NCBI GenBank assembly: GCA_030704615.1 | Contig: CM060732.1 | Location: 1,116,001 to 1,180,000, forward strand | DNA from: Takakia lepidozioides | Taxonomy: Eukaryota; Streptophyta; Takakiopsida; Takakiales; Takakiaceae | Length of the DNA stretch: 64,000 nt | Direction: 5' to 3' | In this document: positions 31,820 through 40,979 of the stretch, one piece after another | Position numbering within the stretch: the stretch's first letter is position 1 | Layout: every line of letters starts with the position of its first letter | Program-made: the position numbers and the translations under genes | The notes under the pieces: model-generated | Database searches by the model: none | Told to the model about the DNA's origin: nothing | Seen by the model: only the letters and a program-made list of their open reading frames with translations

Positions 31820-34800
31820 AGCTGCAGAAATGTGGGCTACTAGTAAGAAACAGAAGGCCCGTGAGAGGGCAAAAGAGAGGGCAAGAGAACAGGCGAGAGA
31901 GAAGGTCAGCCATGAGGCAAGAGAGAAGGCCACTGAAGAGGCCAAGGAACAAGAAATGACAGATGCCCATGTAAGCAAGGGAGGCACTAAAACGGTGGAT
32001 CCCTCTAAGATAGCAGAAAGAGGCACTAAGACACCGGCTGCATCCTTGCCGGTTACACCATCGCGGGTGGGAGCAACCCCCGCAATTGCCCATATGGTGG
32101 AGACTGAGGGAGGGGATAAAACACCACACACACCACGGAATGTGGCAGGTGGAGGTGAAGACACAGTAGACACGGGGAGAGGGCACGATTTTCTAGGCGC
32201 AGAGCGGGTTATTTCGGCGTCGAAATTCCCTTTTGAAATGTGATATACTGGCGTATTTTCTAGGCTTCCGGCGGTGAATGAGGGAGTTGAGGACGATGAG
32301 AGGACCTTTCTAACTAGGATGACATCCTCCCAGAGATCCCCAAGCCCCAAACCCGGAGCATACAGGCTGGATTTGGTGGTCCTGGTGGGCTGCCGGAGAA
32401 CCCCCATGTAGCAGACGTCGTGTCGGAGGCCGATATGAAGTTGGCCGCTGCCAAGATGTTGGAGGCAACCCACATCAACATTGGCAGGGTCCTGGGAGGC
32501 ATGGTCTGCCCGGCAAAGCTTCGGATTCCTCTCTGCCGCTTGGTATCATTGCAGGTGGTCAGACCTCCCCTCCCAGGCGATATTGACAAGCTGAAATTCT
32601 CTTTCCAGGACGGATATCGAATGGGGTCTGCCACGTTTTATGTCTCGATTGAGAACGACCACGGAGCTTCTTGTGCCCACACTTCCGAGGAAGTGGACAA
32701 ATTGGGTCCCCATTGGCAAAGGCGAAATGAGGAGTTCGAGAGATTGATAACTACTGATCCTATTTTCCAGCACTTGTCCGGGAAGATGTTTTACGTGTGG
32801 GACGGAAACCATCACCTCCTGGCATGGATGGAGCACATAGCCCAAGCCCACCCCAACGACCTAGATTGGCATTACGCCATGGAGTGTGTTGTGCTGAAGG
32901 TTGCGGGGCCAAAGGATCGCGGTCTTCTCAAAGCTACTATGGCAGACATCAACTCGTAAGTTACAATGCCTCTTGCACTGGAACTTTGAATTTGAAACAG
33001 TCATTTCATTGCCAATCGTCATATTTGTTGCAAATTCTCATTTCAGTATCGTTCAATGGAAATGTGGCATTGCAGGGTGATTGAGAATGCCTTCATTGCC
33101 ACCAACTTGTCCCACATGCTCTTCCGAGTGAAGGATGTCGGGAAGCAGGGGGTGCAAGAGTTTGCCAATTCGCTCAGTGCTGACCTCCTGCGCAAGTCGG
33201 AGGCAAAGGCAGACAGAACCTGGTATAGGCTAAGCATGGTGGACTACATATTTTGGATACTGCGATGTGTTTTTTTTTTTTTTGTTGACATAATCAGTCT
33301 TTGCTCCCCCAATCGAAGAAAAAGTGTGGACCAGGATTTCTAATCTTATGTGCGCATTGTTGACAGACAAAAATTGAGCGGGATTTGGCACATGCGAGGA
33401 GGTTCTACATGGAGTCAGAGGAGAATAAACTAACCCTCCCGGCATTGGAATCGTATCTCAAAGCTGCGGAGGCGAAGGCTCGCATCAAGTTAAAGTCGCG
33501 GATGGTGAAGTATGTGGCCATTGCTGACCTGCCCTTGGTGCTGACTTTCTGGTGGAGGTAGGGAAGCACTACTCCCGTGCTCTTAAGCCCACGATGACAC
33601 TGGAGAAGCTGCATCGTCTAGCCACAGCCTGTGTGGATGCAACAGAGAAGGTTATACATTCTTAACCAAATTCTCTTGTGGCAACAATCCGTTTTCATGG
33701 TGTCTTGCGTTTACTAATATGCACGTTGGTTGGACAGACCCGGTGGCTCCAAATCTGGAATGGATCCCAGAGTACAAGGGACATGTGGAGCTTCCCAAAA
33801 CCCGACAAACTGTCCAACCCCACATTCGACATGTGGATGAACTGCATGACATGGTGGTTTCAAGTATTTTCCCACGCTTCATTTGGCGCTTCTACTCTTG
33901 TATCGGGTGGATTTCCTGTATTTCTTGAGGAATGTTGTCTGATGGAGAATCTTCGCAGGTGACGATGAATGCGCAAGAGCAGCTTGACACCCAAACACAT
34001 CAGTTGAAGCTGGAGATTGCATGAGAAGCAGAGAGCCTCCGCGACTATGTAACGAGGTACTTTCTGCTGTACAAAACCGACCTGTTCTTTCGAGATATAC
34101 CGCATGCCCTGAGGAGCCACGAGTCTTCCAGCCGAACGCGGACAAAGCGGCAATGCGCCTTCTGTACAGGTAAATATGCGGTGCTCCTCTTTGATCCGTG
34201 GCCATTGTAGTCCCTAGAGTTCTTGGATGTAAAACGCCTAATGTGGGGCAGACAATTGGTTGTGAAGAAATGGCTAAGTCCCTAGGGTGTCTGCCCCCGA
34301 GACTGGGAAAATGGCGCCGAATTTCCAGTCTCGGTGGAAGACACCCCAGGGACATAGCCCTTTGGAAGCCCCGAAACTGGAAATTCGGCGCCATTTTCCA
34401 GCTTGGGCCCAAAAATGGCTAAGTCCAATGAGGGGCGGGCCCCGATTCGGGAAAAATGGCGCCGAATTTCCAGTTTCGGTGACATCCACCCTGGGGACTT
34501 AGCCATTTCTTGGCCCCGGAACTAGAAATTCAGCGCCATTTTTCCAAGATCGGCCAAATAAAGGCCAAGTCCCAGAAGGGGCTGGCCCCCAACCTGGAAA
34601 AATGGCGCCGAATTTCAAGTAACGGTGTCAGTCACCCCCGGGACTTAGCCATTTCTGGGGCCCTGACCTAGAAATTCGGCGCCATTTTTCTAGGATGGGG
34701 TCCCAAAGTGGCTAAGCCCCACAAGGGGCTGGCCCGCAACCTGGAAAAATGGCGCCGAATTTCCAATTTCGGTGCCAGCAACCCCATGGACTTGGACATT

Positions 34801-35673
34801 TATGTCCCCCGGAACTGGAAATTCGGCGCCATATTTCCAGGTTGGGGCCACAACTAGCTAAGTCCCAGAAGGGGCTGGCCCGCAACCTGGAAAAATGGCG
34901 CCGAATTTCCAGTTTCGGTGCCAACAACCCCATGGACTTGGACATTTCTGTCCCCCGGAACTAGAAATTCGGCGCCATATTTCCAGGTTGGGGCCACAAC
35001 TGGCTAAGTCCCAGAAGGGGCTGCCTCGTCCGCTGGAAAAATGGCACCAAATTTCCAATTTCGTTGCCCGGCCTCCACCGATCCGGGAGCAGCGCGCTCC
35101 CCCCGCATGGGAATTCGGCGCCATTTTTATAGTTTCTTGCAGAAACATTAACCTCATTCTCGGGACCCAATTCTCTATGGGTTTCTTAAATGCAGGTACT
35201 GCAAGTTCTCCCTGTTGGAGAAAGGTCATCTGTCCTTCGAGCCGTCATTCTTCCTCGCATGGCGGAACCCTAGCGTTGACTCCATGTACACTGACGTTAT
35301 GGTGAAGGAGTGGCATCTGGAGCATTTGCGCGACTGCCCTTGGTATGTGGACCTTCCTGACAGGCCAAAGTTAGAACCCCCGACAATCATCCAATGCGTC
35401 AATGAGAACTTCCTTGACGCTCTGGCCGCCAGGGCGAAGAAGGTGGCACACAACAAGTCTCTTGAGGAGCTGAAGGGGAAAGCAAAGAAGAGGGCTGCCG
35501 CTGCAGAGCCTAAAGACACACTTGGTTTGGAAGCCATGATGGAATTCTTCACGGCTATGAGCATGGATTGTAAGAGCACTCGGGGGGGGGGGGGAGCTTG
35601 CGATATGATTCTCCTCGATATTCCAGATGGGGAGCTGCTGGAGGGGCTGGATGGTGTGCCCACCTGGAACAAG
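31820..35673 (+). pseudogene. ParB-methyltransferase fusion gene, copy 2, 5' half
   Basis: It follows copy 1 exon for exon: linker 31,830-32,185; ParB-like exon about 32,318-32,955; 33,047 to about 33,237; 33,367-33,650; 33,738-33,863; 33,959-34,169; and the motif IV exon from 35,196. Defects include the ParB motif as DGNHH instead of DGNHR (32,801-32,815), an insertion near 32,190-32,310, loss of a splice donor at about 33,243, a one-base deletion near 33,530, an in-frame TGA near 34,022, and loss of about 130 codons after VDLP in the last exon. The frame still shows CDMILLDIPDGELLEG, and breaks at TGGAACAAG (35,673), exactly inside the methylase domain. The rest of the domain is found inverted at 39,628. 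Confidence 0.7.
34260..35135. repeat. Intron-borne GGCGCC palindrome array, copy 2
   Basis: It lies in intron 34,170-35,195, the same intron as the array of copy 1. Sites of the type GGAAAAATGGCGCCGAATTT alternate with their reverse complement, about every 80-120 bp. They are separated by GGCTAAGTCCCAGAAGGGGC and GGTGCCAGCAACCCCATGGA segments. The TAAGTCCC/GGGACTTA outer repeats are shared with copy 1, but the remaining unit sequence differs. Confidence 0.85.
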
Positions 35674-36231
35674 TGTCTTCCACCCTCAATGTTTTTGAGC
35701 AGGGAGCCACTTCACACTTTCTACTACACATGTTGGAGATTGCTATCTATGAAATGATGCAATGGATACGGAAAGCTGGAGATTTGCAAAACATGGTTTT
35801 TCCCGCAGGTGACGTTGACATAACGTGCTACCTCCATATCCTCTGACACAGAGAATGTACTCACGAGACTGTGACCTTAAGACTTGGCCACAGACAAGCA
35901 CCTGTTTGGGCGAGAAAAGAGATGAAATGAAATTTCCCTCTTGGATACACAAGGCATGACAAACACTCTTTTCTAAAAACTAGCAAGATGGAACTTTTTT
36001 CACTTTTTTCAGATCTATGATCCAACATACAGATCTAAGAATTGTTGGGAGTATTTGGTGGAAGCCCCCAGGTGCTGGTTTTGCCCAAGGAACAGAGAGA
36101 TCGACACTGGAAGCTGTGCGTTCTGCGTTTCTAGAGCCGCTAGTGTCTTGCCAGGCTGATTCCATGCATCCCCAAAAATTAACCTTGCAACCAGAGATTC
36201 AAGACAGTGACAAAGGCTTAGTAGTCCGATA
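35674..36231. other. Sequence between inversion point and transposon end
   Basis: No ORF or repeat that I recognise. It lies between the break in the methylase exon (35,673) and the outward-facing transposon end at 36,232. It could be flanking DNA that was brought in by the inversion. Confidence 0.3.
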
Positions 36232-36275
36232 GGGGGCTGCTATTTCATGAGCGGCATGAGCATTAGCGGAAAAAA
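36232..36275 (+). repeat. Transposon terminal repeat, second copy
   Basis: GGGGGCTGCTATTTCATGAG is followed by CGGCATGAGCATTAGCGG and an A-run, the same as the left end at 3979. The following 100 bp (GGAAATAGGGTTAGGAGGCA...) also match 4055-4110. It marks the end of a second transposon of this family. I find no partner end in the window. Confidence 0.85.
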
Positions 36276-37701
36276 AAAAAAAAAAAACATGAGCGGACCA
36301 TTGTGTGTCAACGGAAATAGGGTTAGGAGGCACGGAAATAGGGTCATGTGAAGTTGGAATGTGGCACCACTGGACTCGTCATAGCAATGAAATGCAACAT
36401 TTTATTGCAAGTTTTGTGGCAAGCCACATCTATACAAGTGTATCCTAACTGTCATAGCCGGAATGGGAACTACTCTCCTACACCCTCCGAGGAACTTGCC
36501 CCACCTTCCTCCTCATCCCCCTCATCCCCCTCATCCTCTGAGCTCTGAGATGCATCAGTTCCACTATGCCTCTCAAAAATACCGTCCTCTCCTTGGGGAC
36601 TGTCCACCTCACCTCCTGGGAATCTTCTGCCTCTTCTCCCCCACTTTCCTCAACAGAATCCAAGACAAATCTACGAGCCTGACGAGCTCTAATAGCTGCT
36701 GCCTCCTCCCTCATCTTCATTTTCCTGAGGCTTGCCTCGTCTAAAATCTGCTGTACACGACTAGGTTCGGAAGACCTCCTAATGGACACCGAAGCAAGCC
36801 GAACAACATAAGTAGGAAGGATGTAGTCCATTCCTGGACTCGGCATGAAATCCCCCCTGGCAAAAAAATGCATGTTCCTTCTGCCCATGAATTGCGGTGT
36901 AGACGTCCCTCCTGCAATACTTGGCATTCTACAATAAGAACAAATCCACTTCAAGAATGTCAATACCAGCAGAAGCAGAAAGGGTCGGCCAATGAAATAA
37001 GAGAGCGAAGGGAGGTGCCTCACGAAATTAGGAGACAACTTACAATGCGACCACTCACTCGTAAATCGGGGGCTTCTCGGCCTCGATCCCAACTTATACC
37101 TCCCCCTGCTCCTTCTTGGATTCTTCCTCATCCTCCGAGGATGCCTCTTCTTCTTTCGGTAGACGTTCAGCCGCTGCTAGTTCCGAGTTGTGGAGGGCAC
37201 TATCTGGCTTGAAGGCGAAGACATGCCTGTCGGACAATGTCCCAGCCCACATTGAAGCACCTGAGGGACAAAGCGAGCGGTTAGTAGCATGCGGTATGCA
37301 ATTGTAATTGGGCCATGGGACATACTGTGCACGTGAAGGCTTACCCGTGGAGGGCAACTAAGCCGTGAGCAGAACCCGTGAGCAGATTCCTTGATGCGTG
37401 AGCAGAATACTGATGCGAACCCCAAAACCGAGGGAACAAGTGGGCCTATAGCCGTAGAGGCGAACTCCACTGCAAGGACGCAATGTCCGTTGATCGGATC
37501 GAAGACATACATGCTCCATGACGACAATGTGGCACGAAAATGCGATGAAAAAGATTTCGGATGAATGTATGTAGGATGAACACAAACGAGAATGGATGAA
37601 CGTTGGATGATTATCGGATGAAAAATTGCCCAGACGAGTAAACCATGGATGACTGCAACAACATGTATCATCAGGGATGAGCATGCGCAGGGAAGAAGGC
37701 A

Positions 37702-38130
37702 TTAAGCTGTCGTCAACGACAGCTTAACTCGCAGCCCATCTCAGGACATGTCAGCCCACGATAAAACCATGGGGGGGTTCATTTTTGTGCAGGGAAACAG
37801 GCCTAAAGGTGCCCTCAACGGTAGCTCAATTCCGAACAGGGGCACATGACATTTCAACTCACGCGGTAAGTGAGTGTGTGGAGGGGCTGCAGATTAAGGT
37901 GACGTCAACGACATCTTAATTCCCAGCCCTGTGCCAACCTGAGAATTGAACCCAACGGGGAAAAAAAAAAACAATCCCTGAAAAGTGACAAATTAGATGT
38001 TATTGAAGAGGGAACACATGCCTTAGCGGTAAGCATGTGTGTGCAGGGGCTGGGGATTAAGGTATCATCAACGATACCTTAATTCGCTGCCCTGTCCAAA
38101 CATGAGAATTGAACCCAACAGACCCCCCCC

Positions 38131-38162
<32 letters not shown>

Positions 38163-38200
38163 GAATGTGTCAAATTAAGGTGTCATCAACAACATCTTAA
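37702..38200. repeat. Series of five 26-bp hairpins with CAAC loops
   Basis: Hairpins lie at 37,702-37,727 (TTAAGCTGTC / GACAGCTTAA), about 37,804-37,829 (degenerate), 37,894-37,919, 38,057-38,082 (TTAAGGTATC / GATACCTTAA) and 38,175-38,200. All have the loop (A/G)TCAAC or close to it. Stems 1 and 4 differ at several positions yet both pair perfectly. Flanks repeat GAGAATTGAACCCAAC and long A-runs. They lie within the second transposon copy, in what would be an intron of the fusion gene. Confidence 0.7.
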
Positions 38201-38436
38201 TCTGGCTGGTCTTCTGGTGTGCTATTTGGGATGAATGGCATCGACAAATTGCTCGGACTACATAACTTATGATTTGTTGTCATGTCCTTCTTCCAGGTGA
38301 CCAGAAGTTTGCTCATTGGTTGACCCCAGGATGATCGTTGACCCCAGGACGCATCGTTTTCATATTCATCTTTGGTGCACTCGTTTGGCATGCGGACTAT
38401 ATACGAAGTTTGCTCATTGGTGTATGAATGCAGGAG

Positions 38437-38683
38437 TCCCAGGACACCACGGTTTCTACCTTTCTTTGCCAACCCGGATTTTTTCCCAAGTCCTCCAACA
38501 AATTTTTATTTGTCATCTTATGCGGAGGCTGCGGCTACGGAATATAGTCTACAAGCATCTCCCCCTTCTGTGCTTCACAACAGATATAGTTTTCTGAAGA
38601 GCAGGGCTAACGTCTTTGTAGACAGTTCTGCCTTCGTTTTGAAAAGTAGCTCCTGTAGCAGTGGATCTTCTTTGTCGGAATGA
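38437..38683 (+). pseudogene. Methyltransferase-family C-terminal exon, opposite strand
   Basis: After an acceptor (TGCAG at 38,436) the frame reads SPRTPRFLPFFANPDFFPSP, then TNFYLSSYAEAAATEYSLQA, then a Ser-rich tail with a stop at 38,683. It matches 25.3-25.5 kb (minus strand) and resembles, by pattern FFA--DF-PSP, the block at 36.8 kb. Its orientation is opposite to the surrounding inverted gene half, so it comes from a further rearrangement or another insertion. Confidence 0.5.
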
Positions 38684-39628
38684 ATCGTATGTTTTGGAAC
38701 GTTTATTTATGAAGCACCAGTTCACCTCTTTGCCTTCTTTCCAATTGGGTAAGAGCCTCACTATCAACCATCCATACCCCTCCTCAATTAATTCAGCAAT
38801 GTGGATTCATTGTTGCCAACATACTTTAGAATACACTGCACTATATTTATTTCATTCATCCATGTGTCATTCGTAATACCAACATTCATCCTCCATTCAT
38901 CCTTCATTCATCCAAGCAGCATCCATACCCGAGTTTGTAATTCTGACCAGTCTGCGCAGTAATAGGTGTTATAAGTCGAATAGGCCCGCAGTTATAGGCG
39001 GCAAGATCCTGAAGCGTGAGCAGAATTCTGCTCACGGAATTTTTTGCTCATGGATTCTCCTCACGGTTAAGCAATCCCCTTACCCGTGCCACATGTGAGG
39101 TCAAGAATCCGCCCTTGGACATCGGAGCACGTATCCATGAGGGTTTGGATAAAAGCAGGGCTCCGGGTCCAGTTATACCGCCACAGTTTGCCTGTCTTTG
39201 TGTCCTTCGGCATACTGTAGTGGGGCACATAGTTGTAGAGGACATCGTAGGTAAGAGGGTCCACAGCAGCATCAACAAGACGACCGTCGTTGCGGAACTT
39301 GAAAGTAAACCCTCTCTTCACAAAACAATATGCCTCAAACACGAATGTCTGCACATCCAAGAAAAGATAGATCTCTAAGCTCTAGTTTAGATACACCACG
39401 ATATGAAGTGAAGGCAATAGATTGATAACTTACACTCTGGCCCTCTGTTGGCAACCCCTGCGTGTTGATGCAAAACCATTTTTTGAGGAGGACCGGGGTT
39501 ACATTTTTTGGTGTCCACCTTGCCACAGCATTCTCTGTCGTCTTTCCTCTTGTGGCAAGGACCACCATACATCCACCGTCATCCAGGAGCATCCCCGCCA
39601 GCCCAAACCCAGCTCTCCAGTAGTCCTT

Positions 39629-40020
39629 AGTGCTTTCCTTGGTTTCTTTCTTTCTTTTTTCACAAAGAAAAAAGACTTAAAGGGGAAGAAAAAAAAAAAA
39701 AAAAAAAAAAAACACTAAAGAAACTTTAACTTTATCATTCTTTTTTCACATCCTGGAAAAATTCTCCACCCCCTCACTTCTTGCGCATAGATAGAGGTAG
39801 CTGCATCAAACAATGAAATATAAAGACGTGACATGATAGCTTCGGCAACACTTCGCCATTCTTCTTTCGAAGAACAATGGAAGACGGGATGTTGGTATGG
39901 AACACCGTGGGGATGACCCCGCCCTTTTTGTGAAAATTGAACATAGCTCTCATAATTCGTCGCTAGTAGTGCGGAGCAACGCGAAGCCCTAGTATGTATG
40001 ATGTAGGGGGGGAAGGACAA
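39629..40020. other. Poly-A tract and unassigned sequence
   Basis: Directly after the inversion breakpoint there is a pyrimidine stretch, then a run of about 25 A (39,688-39,713). A 101-codon minus-strand frame covers 39,715-40,020 (HPVFHCSSKEEWRSVAEAIM); I do not recognise it and see no relatives in the window. Confidence 0.3.
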
Positions 40021-40023
40021 CCA

Positions 40024-40200
40024 TCATGTAGCCCAGTGGTAAGGGCACATACCCTCTCTCACGAGTGGTTGTGGGTTCAATCCACCTGTTGGAAGTCATT
40101 AAGGTGTCCAACCTTCCCACTGGAAGGCAGTAGCCCTATGGGGTCAAGTGACACCATAAGTTACGATTGCTTTGGCAACGCGTCCACTTTATTTTTTCCT
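40024..40200 (+). repeat. tRNA-derived SINE candidate
   Basis: GTAGCCCAGTGGTAAGGGC fits a polymerase III A box (TRGCNNAGTGG), and GGTTGTGGGTTCAATCC 46 bases downstream fits a B box (GGTTCGANTCC). The rest cannot fold as a tRNA, so this is a tRNA-like promoter of a SINE. A downstream segment (GGGTCAAGTGACACCATAAG, 40,141) recurs at 24,651-24,672 on the other strand, as expected for a dispersed element. Confidence 0.55.
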
Positions 40201-40469
40201 TTAGGGGGGGAAGGGAGTAAGATAACGACTGATGGTGTTGGTTGTGGGTGCATCTGTGGATGAATGAGATGACAGTTGGTGGGGGTTGTGGTTTTTAGTG
40301 TTGGGGCTATAAGGTGAGTAGGCGAGTAGCGTGGATGGATGGCTCTGGGCAGGGACGTGGATGAACGCATCCACGGATGAATGAGATGACGGTTGGGTGT
40401 ATGAGTGCGGAGGGGTTTGATTTTATATGGTGTAGGCACATGGCGCCTTCTATCTTGGGCCATTTGGTG

Positions 40470-40770
40470 GGTGCGGGATGGATGGTAATCACTTGAAAAA
40501 GAGCTGGAGAGTGATGGATGATATTCACTTGAAAAAGAGCTGGAGAGTGATGGATGATATTCACTTGAAAAAGAGCTGGAGAGTGATGGATGATATTCAC
40601 TTGAAAAAGAGCTGGAGAGTGATGGATGATATTCACTTGAAAAGAGCTGGAGAGTGATGGATGATATTCACTTGAAAGAGAGCTGGAGAGTGATGGATGA
40701 TATTCACTTGAAAGAGAGCTGGAGAATGATGGATGATAATCACTTGAGCTGGAAAATGATGGATGATAAT
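40470..40770. repeat. 36-bp tandem repeat
   Basis: About eight units of GATGGATGATATTCACTTGA plus AAAAGAGCTGGAGAGT. The unit is twelve codons long, so the minus strand reads a 12-residue repeat (YHPSLSSSLSSE) in an open frame. There is no start or domain to support a protein. Confidence 0.85.
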
Positions 40771-40864
40771 CATTTGAAAGACCTTGTGAAAGAGAGTGGT
40801 AATGTTGAGTGATAGTAATTGAGTGAATCCAGGAGTGATAGTAAATGATGTGAATAGCAGTGAA

Positions 40865-40975
40865 ATGAGGTAGCATTTCCCCAAGGTAACATTCTCCCAA
40901 GGGAACAATTTCCCAAGGTAGCATTTTTCCAAGGTAACAATTTCCTAAGGTAGCAATTTCTGAAGGTAGCATTTT
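40865..40975. repeat. Short CCAAGGTA-type tandem repeats
   Basis: About seven units of 15-16 bases built on TTCCCAAGGTAGCATT / TTTCCAAGGTAACAA. They border the 3' end of the PPR pseudogene. Confidence 0.7.
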
Positions 40976-40979
40976 TGCA

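Larger units (their letters stand above)
36480..39628 (-). pseudogene. ParB-methyltransferase fusion gene, copy 2, inverted 3' half
   Basis: Exons on the minus strand, in order: 39,628-39,434 (DYWRAGFGLAGMLLDDGG, then VVVLATRGKTTENAVARW); 39,348-39,084 (FVFEAYCFVKRGFTFKFRND, YDVLYNYVPHYS, then RSPAFIQTLMDTC as motif X and GRILDLTCGTG as motif I); 37,260-37,100 (ASMWAGTLSDRHVFAFKPDS, the motif II/III position, then an acidic tail). A block at about 36,930-36,500 follows, with RNMHFFARGDFMPSPGMDYI and ILDEASLRKMKMREEAAAIR and a one-base loss near 36,598 against copy 1. Junction phases fit between the second and third exons. The order IV - X - I is the beta-class arrangement of amino-methyltransferases. 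It continues the gene broken at 35,673. Confidence 0.65.
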
